DNA from: Lotus japonicus
Taxonomy: Eukaryota > Streptophyta > Magnoliopsida > Fabales > Fabaceae
Assembly: GCF_012489685.1 (NCBI RefSeq)
Contig: NC_080042.1
Span: forward strand, 58,571,069-58,635,068
Direction: 5' to 3'
Length of the DNA: 64,000 nucleotides
Shown here one piece after another: positions 1-10,897 of the stretch. The translations under genes and the position numbers were made by a program. Position 1 is the stretch's first letter. Each line of letters begins with the position of its first letter. Under the pieces are notes generated by a model that saw nothing but the letters and a program-made list of their open reading frames with translations, did not search any database and was not told the origin of the DNA.

Positions 1-258
1 ATTAGAATTGCTAGTGATAAAAAAGCATGCAAGGCAATGATTTATGGACAGGTTAATGGCTCAATTTACTAGAGTTGATTAATCCAATCACAGGGCTTAT
101 GAATAACCCTCTGAACAGGATCATTCTTCTGAATTCACTTAATTTGAAAGAAAAAAAAAAGATTCTCGATAAACCTATAAAACCAGGATTTGCAAAAAAA
201 ATCCAATTACATGGCTTGTGAAAACCATTCTAATAGATGAAACATTTCTTTGGCATAG

Positions 259-3217
259 GTATGGTAAGATATTTTCTTGCAGCCTATTTGGCAAATGGGC
301 AGTGGTATCAGCAGATCCAAGCTTCAACCGGTTTGTAATGCAAAATGAAGGCAAATTATTCATGTCAAGTTACCCTAAATCTTTCAGAGATTTGGTTGGT
401 AAAAATGGTGTGATCACAGTGCAAGGAGAGCAGCAAAGGAAACTACACGGGATCGCTTCGAACATGATGCGCCTAGAGAAGCTTAAGTTCCATTTCTTGA
501 ATGATATACAAAAGGTCATGCTCCAAACTTTGAGCAACTTTGACAACAACCAAGTCATTCTTTTGCAGGATGTTTGTAGAAAGGTAAGCAATTTCAACTA
601 ATGAAGTGTTTGTGTATGTAAACTTAGCTCAATATTTAGAACCAGTCATTCATTTTCAAATAATATTTTCATCATTTACTTCAGGTAGCTATAAATTTAA
701 TGGTTAATCAACTACTTGGGGTTTCAAGTGAGTCTCAAGTGAATGAAATGGCTCAGTTGTTTTCTGACTTTGTTGATGGTTGTCTATCTGTTCCTATCAA
801 CATCCAAGGCTTTGCATACCACACAGCTATGAAGGTACCACAACTAAACTTCTACAACCACTAATATGTAAAGAGAACAAAAATACAAGGCTTAATTGCA
901 ATTAAGCCAAAATACAAAAAGAACACAAAAGAATTCTGGCTTGTTTGATTCCTTTACAGTTTTCTGAATTCAAAAGAAGAACAGAAAAAAAAACTACAGA
1001 AAAATCTGTGATAGTGACATTACTTTTGCAAAAATGTAATTCTAGATTAATATGATCATTTTGGGGCTATCTAGTAAAATGGTATTGAAGTGACATTCTT
1101 TGGATATCAGGCAAGGGAGAAAATCATAAGCAAGATAAACAAGACTATAGAGGTACACAGACAAAACGGCGCTCCCACAGAAGGTAGTGGTGTACTTGGA
1201 AGACTAATAGAGGAAGAAAGCTTGCCAGATGGTGCTGTTGCAGACTTCATCATCAATCTTCTCTTTGCAGGGAACGAAACAACCACCAAGACAATGCTTT
1301 TTGCAGTCTATTTCCTTACTCAATGTCCTAGAGCCATGAAGCAATTGCTGGTATGTATAACAGAACTAATCTTCAAATTGTTCCCCCTTATTTGTTATTT
1401 GTTGCATAAAACTATGCTATGATAAGCTTCCTAGATTTTATTATTCATAAATTGAAATTTTCTTGTTTATTAGTTTCTGAAAATTGTTTTCTTGAACAGG
1501 ACGAACAGGATTCTCTAAGAAGTAATTCTGGAGAGGAATTTCTTACATGGCAGGATTATAAAGCAATGCCTTTCACTCAATGTGTAAGTGATCAACACCA
1601 CACTATTTTTCATATTAGATTGTCTTCAACTCTAGTTTGATGAGATGCTTCATCTCCTAAATGTTTTATCCTGCTAATTAAATTTGTAGTTTGCATACTC
1701 CATAGAGACCAGTCCATTAATGTTTCATGTTGTCTTCCATGAACAGGTTATTGATGAAACACTTAGACTTGGGGGCATTGCAATTTGGTTAATGAGAGAA
1801 GCAAAACAAGACATTCCATACCAAGGTAAAAAAAATTGAGTGCAATTGTGCAAGTTCAGTGGAAAAGAGTTGATATTGATATCCACTACCAATCATAAAA
1901 AAGTTTTATAATAGGCCTCTCAGGCTCTCACACTAGCTTATCTGTATTTGAGCAGATTTTGTTATTCCCAAGGGATGCTTCGTGGTTCCATTTCTTTCAG
2001 CAGTTCATTTAGATGAATTAGTATATAATGGTGCTCAAAACTTCAATCCTTGGAGATGGATGGAACCTGAAAATGAGGTTAGTCCACATACCAAACCGGT
2101 ACATCATTGCCTATAACTTTGTACTTTGTTTCCCTTTTCACTTCTTCCTTTCCACTTCTTCCTTTCTTAACTCTTATGCCCTCAATGAAGGAAAAGAGAA
2201 ACTGGAGAACCAGTCAATTGTATGCACCCTTTGGAGGAGGTGCTAGATTCTGTCCTGGAGCAGAGCTAGCTCGCCTTCAAATTGCTCTTTTTCTTCATCA
2301 CTTTGTCACTACCTACAGGTAAATTCCATGAATTATATTAAGTAATTAAACTTACACATACAAAACAGAAACTCAATAGACACTCAATTTTTCTCACCAT
2401 CTTTCTCTTTTATCACATCCATCAAATGTAAACGTCAACTATTTCTCTTCTCTTCAATTCTCACTCTCAGTGCTTGTTGGATGTTTGCATTATGCGAATA
2501 TCCACAAAACATTTATCATTATCAATGATTATACTTACACATTAGACACTCAACAGACGCCCAATTTTTATCACCATCTCTCTCTTTTTGTCACATCCAT
2601 AAGATATCACATCAATTATTTCTCTCTTCTCTTCCTCTCTCACTTTCGTGTCTGTTGGATGTCTGCACTATGCGAATGTCAACAAATTATTACAATAATC
2701 AGTAATTATAATTAAACATATAAACAGTGCTGACACCCAACAGACACTCAATTTTTCTCTCTCACTCTCTTGATCACATTGATCAGATATCACATCAATT
2801 ATTTCTCTTATCTTCCTTTCTCACTCTCAGTGTCAATTGGATGTGTGCACTATGCGGATGTTTACAAATAATTTTCCATTATTTATCGTCATTATACTTA
2901 GACATACAAACAACGCAAACACCCAAACACTCAATTTTTCACCATATAACTTTCTTTTGATCACATTGATCAGATATCACATCAATTATTTCTTTTCTCT
3001 TCCTTTCTTATCCGCGGTGTCAATTTGATGTGTGTACTAGCTTATATATTGTACATATGAGCGTGCCATAATTTTTTGCTAAAGGATAAATGTATTGGAT
3101 GTTTTGAACAGATGGACACAAATGAAGGAAGATAGGATATCCTTCTTTCCCTCTGCTAGATTAGTGAATGGCTTTGAAATCTGTCTAACGAGAAGACATG
3201 TTGATGAAACAAATTGA
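259..3217 (+). CDS. Cytochrome P450, CYP724-like (5' partial)
   Basis: Exons read by splice sites and open frame: 259-583, 685-834, 1111-1350, 1500-1583, 1747-1825, 1956-2077, 2191-2318, 3112-3217 (TGA). The membrane anchor and proline hinge (exon 1) lie before the window: the first visible exon begins after an AG at 257-258 with RYGKIFSC. P450 landmarks in order are the I-helix AGNETTT (about 1270), the K-helix ETLR (about 1760), and the heme loop FGGGARFCPG with its cysteine ligand (about 2237). The C-terminus ends in a WTQMKEDRISFFPSAR type sequence. The order and wording resemble the CYP90/CYP724 group, which hydroxylates steroids in brassinosteroid synthesis at the ER membrane. Assignment to CYP724 is from memory of the family and is an inference. 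No stop or frameshift is seen. The last intron is 793 bp and filled with a tandem repeat. Confidence 0.85.
2351..3045. repeat. Four-copy tandem repeat, about 182-bp unit, in last P450 intron
   Basis: Units start near 2351, 2533, 2711 and 2897. Each carries an ACTCAATTTTT-like block, a pyrimidine-rich TCTCTC stretch, a CACAT..AT..ACATCAATTATTTCTCT block and a TTGGATGT.TGCA..ATGCG.. block. Copies have diverged by substitutions and small indels. The array fills almost the whole intron between the heme-loop exon and the last coding exon. Confidence 0.85.
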
Positions 3218-4072
3218 AAGATGTCACAACATGTTGATCTTGAACTCCTCTGAGTTCCCAACTATTTTTCAGTCATTGTTTACTCTGGCTGCTCTTTTTG
3301 CTGAGTATTCTCTCAGTTCTCCCAAGAGTGATGTCAGAGTTTAATTTCTTTTGTCATGTATAATTATGTATAGAATAGTTTTCATACTGTAACATGTTCT
3401 TCTTTTTTGAAACAATACTGTAACATGTTCACTAGGAGTCTAGTACTCATAAAGGCTGTATAGCATACAACAGTCAAGTGTTGAGGTGTTTCTTATTATT
3501 TCATTTTTTCCTTGATAAATGATAATCCAGTGCTCATAAGCTCTTTCTAAAAGAATTTTCTTTCTTTCTTTTATAGTAGAATCACTTTAGTTTTTTTTTT
3601 GGTCGATTAATCACTTTAAGTTATTGGGGGGGACAAGATCGCAGGCCCTTTACGTGATTGCAAGATCTGAGATCAGGTTCAGCCCAAGGGTCAACTGGTC
3701 AAGGCTGCTGAAAGCCTTTCTTAAGATCTCAAAAATCATTGACAAAAACAATTGTCCAAAAAGTAATACTTGTCTATTATTCATTTTGAATTTGGCTACT
3801 ACAAAGTGATGATTACTTAAATGGTTAAAAGAAGCAATTAAAGCTCTAAATTGTGAAATTAATTGATGAGATTTGAAGAGTTCTATAATTTATTAGTATA
3901 TAATCACAATGTGAATTGATTGTGATATGATGAGATAGAGTGCAATGAGGAAAAAAAAGACAAAATGAATAAGGTAGCCACCCTTAACTATTAAAATCTA
4001 ACCTTTTCATTTTGAATTAAAGAATTCATTAGGATTTAGACCTAAGGTCCTCTTATGTTGATTTCACAATCA
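3218..4072. other. Intergenic, no gene seen
   Basis: AT-rich sequence downstream of the P450 stop, probably with its 3' UTR in the first few hundred bases. Only short open frames occur, and no family is recognised. Confidence 0.6.
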
Positions 4073-4077
4073 ATTAT

Positions 4078-4636
4078 TGTTGGAATCAAGTGTTAGAGTC
4101 AAATCTCACATCGGAGAAGTTAGGATAAGAGGGAGAGTTTATAAGGAGATTGACCCATAAACCTGTTGCCTTACGGTTTTGGGGTTAAAATGTGGTGTCC
4201 AATATCTCCTTGGTGTCTCCCCTCGGCCTTGACTCATGGCTCTCACTGTGACTCTCCCCAACAAGTGGTATCAGAGCTGATGGTTCGTGGGACCATGGTG
4301 ACGGCTCCTTGTGTCGAAACTCTTCCTAGTAGTGTGCTAGGCGGCAGGTTCTGTTGAGTAGTGAACGGCGGTACAAGGATGGATAGCTTCCACAGATGAG
4401 GAGGACCATGGGTGATGTGGTTGAGGGACTCGCACTTGAGGGGGAGATTGTTGAAATCAAGTGTTAGAGTCAAGTCCCACATCGGAGAAGTTAGGGTAAG
4501 AGGGAGAGTTTATAAGGAGATGAACCCATAAACCTATTGCCTTAAGAGGTTTTGGGTTAAGATGTGGTGTCCAAGATCTCCTTGGTGTCTCCCCTCGACC
4601 TTGACCCATGGGTCCTCGCCGTGACTCTCCCCAACA
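4078..4636 (+). mobile_element. TRIM (terminal-repeat retrotransposon in miniature)
   Basis: A complete 559-bp element. The LTRs are 4078-4263 and 4449-4636, start TGTTG and end CCCCAACA, and differ at a modest number of sites. The host duplication ATTAT is perfect at 4073-4077 and 4637-4641. The primer binding site TGGTATCAGAGC (4266-4277) begins two bases after the 5' LTR and matches the initiator-Met tRNA class used by many plant elements. A purine tract (GAGGGGGAGA, 4438-4447) precedes the 3' LTR. The 185-bp internal part has no coding capacity, so movement would need enzymes supplied in trans. Confidence 0.93.
4474..4515 (+). promoter_or_regulatory. snRNA-type USE plus TATA inside the TRIM LTR
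   Basis: GTCCCACATCG (4474-4484) matches the plant snRNA upstream sequence element RTCCCACATCG exactly. TTTATAA follows at 4509-4515, with centres about 33 bp apart. The 5' LTR has the same layout with one changed base (ATCTCACATCG, 4103-4113; TTTATAA, 4138-4144). That it acts as the LTR promoter is inference. Confidence 0.5.
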
Positions 4637-5258
4637 ATTATTGTATTTGTTTATTTTACATTTTAAAGTGGTCATTTCACTTAGGAGTATCCATTTAACA
4701 CCTATTGTTGCTACAACAATGCGGTAGGGGTGAGAATGTGAGTCAAACAATCTCGCCTTGCTCGAGCTCACTTTTGACCCACCTTAAGTAGAGCACGTCG
4801 AGTTGACCCATAGGCAATAGTCAATCTCTATTAAGAGCGGGTTGTCGGGTTAACCCACTAAAAAATTGAAGCAAAGTAATAATATGCCGTAAAAACTATA
4901 AGCATTTAATTTTTTTTTACGGGTTTGCCAACTAAAACCTGCGCATAACACTGCACAAGCATTAATAACAAGTTAACAATATTTTCTTTTCTTTTCAAGT
5001 TTTATTTGCTTTGATGGTTTTTTTGAGTTTTATTTTCTCTTTATATGGATGAGTCTCACTTGGGTGTTTAGAGAAGAATGACTACAAGTTAAAAACTCTC
5101 TTTCAAAATGAAATAAAATCCATACATTTTTCTTCCTTTCTCTTCCCTATTTATCGACACATCTCCTATCTCTTTTCCCAGTATTTTTCTTGCATTTATG
5201 ATACATCCAATCATATACTTTCTCCCCTTAAGACCTGCATCTATTTTGGTAGGAGAGG

Positions 5259-5330
5259 ACATTTGAGGGCTTAGGCATCCTATCAAGTCTAGTTAACTTT
5301 TGATGGGATGCCTAAGCTCTCAAGTGTATA
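5259..5330. other. Long hairpin at the end of the first duplicated copy
   Basis: ACATTTGAGGGCTTAGGCAT pairs with the later ATGCCTAAGCTCTCAAGTGT; the near-perfect stem is roughly 28 bp with a loop of about a dozen bases. The second copy (about 6350-6412) keeps the arms but pairs less well. Confidence 0.6.
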
Positions 5331-5340
5331 TATTATGAAC

Positions 5341-5657
5341 TAGACTGGGGCGAGACCCCACCCCATAGGGAGGCTCGCCCAGGGACGAGCAGTGGCAATG
5401 GAGCACGCACGCCAGAAGCGAGGGAGAACACACGCCATAGGGTGGTCACTAGGGCGTAGGGGAGTAGGGTCGAGCTTGGCAAGGCCCAATTAGCTCATTT
5501 AGCTTAGGAATTATCACTTCATGTATTGACCTATAAAAGGGGACTTGGCACTCAATGTAAGAGACTTTTGACATTTATGAATGAGATTCAATAATTACCA
5601 TTGGTTGAGTTCTGCTTGGGTATGGGGATTTCCCTTTAAGTGTTCGTGACCAGAACA
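5341..5657 (+). mobile_element. Solo LTR related to the Tat-type element at 36-42 kb
   Basis: 317 bp flanked by a perfect TGAAC duplication (5336-5340, 5658-5662). It starts TAGACTGGGGCGAG and ends CCAGAACA, close to the TGGACTGGGCGAG and GATGGAACA ends of the LTRs at 36240 and 42019. The first dinucleotide is TA rather than TG, which looks like a point change. A TATAAAAGGGGAC promoter-like stretch sits in the same relative place as TATAAATAGGGGAG in the complete LTRs. The middle part differs, so this is a relative rather than the same family. No internal region remains, as expected after LTR-LTR recombination. Confidence 0.8.
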
Positions 5658-5721
5658 TGAACTAAGATGAAGAGGAGAATTACCAAAGAGTTAGGAGACT
5701 TACTTCATTGGAGAAAATTAA

Positions 5722-6023
5722 GGGCCTGTTTAATAGCAGTTTTAGTTTTCAGTTTTTAAAACAATTTTCAGAAACAATTTTTAAAAACAGTTTTTAGAAG
5801 AAGAAAATAGTTTGAATTACATGTTTTCGAACATTTAGAAAACTGATATCTGAAAACTAAAAACTGAAACTGAAAACATCTTTTACCTGTTTTGGTTTTT
5901 TAGTTTTAAAAACTGAAAATGAGAACTGTTTTCAAAAACAGTTTTCGAAAATAGGTCGTACCAAACAAGTTTCCAGCTTTTAAAAACTGAAAACTGTTTT
6001 GAAAACAGTAAACAAACTGGCTC
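5722..6023. mobile_element. Tourist-like MITE (PIF/Harbinger type)
   Basis: 302 bp with imperfect terminal inverted repeats (GGGCCTGTTTAATAGCAG at the left; the right end reads GAGCCAGTTTGTTTACTG on the other strand) and TAA duplications at 5719-5721 and 6024-6026. The inside is a run of AAAACTGAAAACAGTTTT motifs that can fold into a long hairpin. There is no open frame. Confidence 0.8.
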
Positions 6024-6547
6024 TAAGTTTCAGTTCCTAGGTCTTCTTAAATCTTTTGCTTTCTATTTCTACTCTCTCTTCTTCCAACAATTCTTTCAAG
6101 TGTTATTTACTTTGATGAATTTTTGAGTTTTTTCTCTTAATATGGATAAGTCTCTCAAACTCGGGTGTTTAAAGAAGAAAGACTACAACAGTAACACTTT
6201 TAGAATGAAACACATTCCACACCTCTTTTTTCCTTTCTCTTTCCTATTTATTGGCACATCTTCCTACCTCTTTTCCACATATTTTTCTTACATTTATGAT
6301 ATCCAATCATGTATTTTCTTTCGTTGAGCCCTGCATCTATTTTGGTAGGAGATGACATTTGAAGGCTCAGGCATCCTATCAATCCTAGTTAATTTTTTAT
6401 AGGATGCATAACTCTCAATTGTCAATTTAAGAAAGCAAATATCAATAAATTAGGTTTAAAAAAATCAATAAATTAAGTTAAATTAAATTTAATATAAAAA
6501 ATGATGATGATGCTGAAAATTAAAAATTTCCAAGGTTATAAATATAA

Positions 6548-7620
6548 GGCTTAATTGCACTTTTAGTCCTCCAACTTTGGCCTTTCTGTGAAAATCGTCC
6601 CCAAACTTCAAAATTAGCAAAAAACGACCCTGAAGTTTACACCCGGTTGCAAAATTGGTTTTCCGTCCAACTTCCGTCCAAAATCTAACTGAAAATGATG
6701 ACATGACATTTCTAAATTAATTTTAACTGAAAAAAATAATTTTTTAATTAAATAACTATTAGTCAGTTGCATTTTTAGTCCCCCACTCTATACCCACCAC
6801 TCCTCCTCCCCTCCTCATTCCACACTTTCTCCATCTTCATCAGTACAAATCCAGAAAATTTGTAACTACTAAAATTAAAACCATCCCCATCTCCATTTTC
6901 ATCAATTATTGTTCATCTTCATCAAACCCCCTTCCCAGCAGCACCACCACCGCCACCCCCCCTCACCGAACACCACCACCAGCTCCTCTAAAACCCCCCA
7001 AAACCCATCTTTCACACACACAGATCTAAGGTGTCTGGCCCTCTTTCTTCCTTCTCAAATCCAAGCCCCAACCCATGAAGCCAAATCAAACAGAAGACGA
7101 AGCCAATCCAAACAAATCTAGACCCAAATCATAAAAAGGAGGTTGAAGCATAGGTGACGAAGTGGCTCGAGCAGAGATCCATTCTGTTATTGGATTTTGG
7201 ATTTGTAGTTCCTCTTTCATCTCTATCTGATTGACACTTTAGGGATTTGGTTGAGGGAATTGGGGCTTTATTCATCTCCTGCTTCTGGTTTGAGTTTTGG
7301 GCAAGTCTAGTATGGTGCAATTGAGGTTTTCTGGTTTGAGGATGAAGGTGATGAAAATCTTAGGGAAAGAGGTTGATGAAAATGCTCACTGTAATGTTGT
7401 AACGGATAATCTCTGTCACTAGTCCCAAAAATTAAAAAAATTCTATTTCTTAATTAAAATATTATTAAATAATACCACGTCAGCAATCTGTTAGGTTTTG
7501 GACGGAAAACCAAAAGTGCAATCGTGTATAAACTTCAGGGTCATTTTTTGCTAATTTTGAAGTTTGGGGACGATTTTCGCAGGAAGGCCAAAGTTGGGGA
7601 ACCAAAAGTGCAATTAAGCC
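6548..7620. mobile_element. Non-autonomous Mutator-like element, long TIRs
   Basis: 1073 bp with a perfect 9-bp duplication TAAATATAA (6539-6547, 7621-7629). The inverted repeats are about 130 bp (6548-about 6685 and about 7489-7620), starting GGCTTAATTGCACTTTT and about 90% alike by eye. The interior is non-repetitive, with a CT-rich stretch (6780-6840) and a CCACC-rich stretch (6940-7000), and encodes no recognised protein. Long TIRs and a 9-bp duplication point to the Mutator superfamily. Confidence 0.85.
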
Positions 7621-7815
7621 TAAATATAAATATAAATCACAAGACTGCAGTTTATTTCTAGAAGCGTCATCCTTCACCCCCTTTCAAGGTATCGTCTCAC
7701 AAAGGAAACACAAGCCTCACCAGGAATCGAAAATCTGGTGTTTCTCTATCACTCTTCTCATCACTTCTTGTCTATCGAAGGGGAAGAGAATCTCTGCAGT
7801 GAAAAACTGTTGGTG

Positions 7816-10800
7816 ATGGCAGGAAGAGAAGTTCGAGAATACACCAACCTCAGCGACCCCAAAGGTAAAATCCATCACAATTTGTTGATTTTTCAAAACA
7901 TGTTTTTGAGATTCTTGTTGTCAAAGTTATGATCTTTCATGAGTTTTAGTAACTGGGTATGTGTTAATTTCGCAGATAAGAAATGGGGTAAAGGGAAAGA
8001 TAAGATTGACGATGAAGATGTTACTTTCCAACGCATGGTTGCAAAGGTTAGCGCATTGATTCACCCTCCGTTCTTCTCTTCTCTTTATACATAATCTGGG
8101 TAGTTGTTTAATTGATTTTGATTTTGATTTTGAAGCTAATGTAATGTTTGGTTCTCAATAGAATGAGCCCTTGTAGTTACATTGTTATTGTTGTTTCAAT
8201 TTCTTGTCTTTGCTAATATTTTGGAATATAGGGTATGTATTTGGATGGATTTTTGTAATTGCTGATAGGGGGTTTTGCTAAGAGATTAGTGTCTCACCTG
8301 ATAAGTGAGAGGTATTATGGAGAAAACCCCCAAAATACAGTTTTTATGATTATTAGTGAGACTATTCTTCGATAGTCGGCTCGCAATGAGATGGCTTTTT
8401 TAAAATAAGCTTTATAGTTAGTTGGTAGCTTCTTTGAACTCCACCTTCTCTGAGAAGGAAAAATGGATTTCTATTCTTCTGGATTGATTTTCTCTCTTAG
8501 TTATGCACTCTGTCTATGTTGTTTGAACTTTAAAGTACTTCTTGTGGCAAAATTGAGGGATTTTGCTGATAACGTGCCCTGACAGGGATTTTGGCTTCCT
8601 GTATTGGCTGGCTGATGCATACAGATGCAAGAGGTTGCTGGGGAGCGTGGTGGTTACCTTCATGGGCGTGGCGGTATCACACTTATTCTCCTGCTTGTGT
8701 TTTTCTGTGTTTTTTGTGCAATGTGCTCCCTCACGATTCTTTTTTGTATGCAGCTTTTATTATGTTACCATTAGTCTCTTTGTACTCTTTTTAAAGTTTA
8801 AATTTGCAGCCTTGGACAGTGATGATCTACTTTATCTCAAGGAGCAAATGGAAGCTGAGGAGGATGCAGAACGCCTCCTGCGCCGCACTGAAAAACGGGC
8901 ATTTGCTGCATTTAAGATATCCTTTTTGTATTCACTGCAACTCAATCTTGTGTTTTCTACTCATTTCAAACTGATTTTCATGCCCTAAGCCTACAAGTAC
9001 CTTGGTTTACTCTCTATTGCAAGTAGAGTTCTAAATTTTTCTATTTAAATCAAAGTCATCTTATTTTTGTAATGCTTCTTGAAAACGGTGAATTACTTTT
9101 TAAAAAACTGGACCAGTCTATCAACCAGGTAGCTTCTGGGGTCAGTCTAGCAAGCTTCTGAAAATCATTATAATTATACAAATCAAGTAATTTGTGAACC
9201 GTCAAAAAAAGTAATTTGTGACAGTTAATAAGTTAATAAATATAGAAATACAATGAGCAAATCGTACTCTATGTAATCATTTTAATATATGTCACTATAT
9301 ACTTCTAACAGAGTTTCAATCCCTCATTGCATGTGTTTAGATGTGTATCCTTTAAAATTGCACTGGTTCAACTAGTCAAACCTTGACTGGTTCACAACAC
9401 ATGTTTGCCTATTGTGTAGCCTCTAGCTAGTTTATCAGTTTCAAGGCCTGCTATTTAATCACCAGTTCTGGAACCTTGATTGGACCAATAGGTAGGCTGT
9501 TCCGCAGATTAGCTGTTGGGTCTGATTTTAAGAACTGTTGTGACGCTTGCTTTTTTAGACTTCGTTGGCCATGCAAATGCACTGGTGAAGAAAACACATC
9601 GGAGTTGGATTTTTGTTCTGGCGTGATGGTTCCTTTGCAACTGGTAGTGTTAGTTTTTGCCTGTTAAATGACTATTTTGTCACATATTGTGAAACTTGCA
9701 GAGTAGGTTTGTTGATCTTGAACAAATCTTAGTAGTAACTGGAATTACTGAAATGCATATTTCATGCAATATTAAAATGTAATATACTTTTTGGCAATAC
9801 AAAGCCAAACAAGAAAGTATGCTTAGTGTAGTGGATAAGAGAATGTCAAGATGGATGAGTAGTTATACGAAATATGATAGGATTAGTAATACAATCATTA
9901 GAGAAATAACAAGAGTGGAAGAGAGAGTTGGAATAGCTTCAATACTAGAAATGGTGGTAGTGTTTGATATTAGGTAGTTTGGGAACGTATGGAGTAGAAG
10001 CATCTCTAATTAGGGTTGATCAGGTAATAGAGAGCAGTCATTAGGGGTAAAGTAAGACCTAGGGATACTTAAGACAAAGTCATTTAGAGGGATGAATTAG
10101 AGGTAAATGACTTATCCAAAAACATAATATATGACAAAGGATTATGGCTAGAGTGATTCATATAGCCAGCCGTGGGAAAAGGCTTAGATGATGCTGATGG
10201 TGATTGACTAATTGGAATGCTGTTTAGTCTGATCCAAATAATTTCTACTGAACTCATTTATCCAAATGCATTTTAAGCATTTTTAACACTTACTTGCCTC
10301 TTTCATAGTTTGTGAAGGCTATATTTGATGATATTGGCAAAACTTCATTTTTCTGACAAAATTGCCTGAGCTCAAGTTCTATGTATTCTTTTGTTTTCCT
10401 TTACTAATGGATACAGAGCTGCAAGTTTAGTAGATTCTTCACCTGCATCAGTACCCTTGCCCCTACGTGTCGAGCCAAAGCCCAAGAGTGGGATCAGGTT
10501 GATCTTCATCCATCCACTGCTTACCCTTTCATGCATTTTATTTCCTGGTTTCAGTCTTGTTATATAGTATTCATTTTCTTTGTGATATAGGCAGCAAGAT
10601 CTGCTGAAAAAAGTTGTCGAGATTAAACCGAAGCGACCAAGGTCTGAAAGCAAACAATCAACCTCAGCTTCTAGTGATGTTTCTGTTACAAATCGTAAGC
10701 CTGATCACGGTCGCTTAAAAGAAACTGGACAGTCTTTGTCAGGAGTAAAGAAAGTGGAGGAGCAATCTTTGTCTGGATCAACAAAAGTAGAAGATCTTTC

Positions 10801-10897
10801 ATCAGGGTCACACGATGCCGATGCTAAGCCTAAGATTAATAACTCTGGTGGGGGATTACTGGGCTTGGCATATGCTAGCTCTGACGATGATGAATGA
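7816..10897 (+). CDS. Conserved plant protein of unknown function with an AT-AC (U12) intron
   Basis: Exons: 7816-7864, 7976-8046, 8625-8673, 8810-8916, 10415-10497, 10591-10897; total 666 bp, 221 aa. The start MAGREVREYTNLSD is the first ATG giving an open spliced frame. The protein is hydrophilic: a Lys/Asp-rich N-terminus, a GERGGYLHGRG segment, an acidic helix-like stretch (LYLKEQMEAEEDAERLLRR), a Pro/Lys middle, a Ser-rich tail and an acidic end LGLAYASSDDDE. No signal peptide, membrane segment or catalytic motif is seen. It looks like a conserved small, probably nuclear, plant protein, but I cannot name a function. Intron 4 (8917-10414) starts ATATCCTTTTT and ends in AC, and is treated separately. 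Confidence 0.85.
8917..10414 (+). other. U12-type AT-AC intron, 1498 bp
   Basis: The donor ATATCCTT (8917-8924) matches the U12 AT-AC consensus fully. TTCCTTTAC (10396-10404) resembles the U12 branch-site consensus TTCCTTRAY with one mismatch and lies 10 nt before the AC acceptor (10413-10414). Joining 8916 to 10415 keeps the frame; using the nearby AG (10415-10416) instead leads to a stop early in the next exon. No GT donor near 8916 restores the frame. Confidence 0.85.
9825..10180 (+). pseudogene. RTE-type LINE reverse transcriptase tail, decayed
   Basis: Inside the AT-AC intron. The + strand reads MSRWMSSYTKYDRISN, then EERVGIASI, then, after stops and shifts, pieces like FGNVWSRSI and MTYPKT with DYG. 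This order matches the C-terminal 'cysteine-poor' tail of plant RTE LINE proteins (usually ..DRIRN..IREKVGVAPI.., RWFGHV.RRP). Several stops and frame changes show it is dead. No ends or duplication were found. Confidence 0.6.

Larger units (their letters stand above)
5005..6412. repeat. Diverged direct duplication of about 330 bp, split by two insertions
   Basis: About 5005-5330 and about 6087-6412 share one sequence from a CTTTGATG.TTTTTGAGTTTT block to a CATCTATTTTGGTAGGAG block followed by a hairpin. Between the copies lie a solo LTR (5341-5657) and a MITE (5722-6023); without these only about 140 bp separates them. Copies differ by many substitutions, so the duplication is old. No coding content is recognised. 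Confidence 0.8.

Noticed and set aside
1..258. P450 exon 1 in the first 258 bases
   Set aside because: No membrane-anchor or proline-hinge coding is seen before the AG at 257-258, so the region is intron.
8917..10416. A GT-AG reading of intron 4 ending at AG 10416
   Set aside because: It shifts the frame and meets a stop early in the next exon; the AT-AC reading keeps frame and has matching signals.
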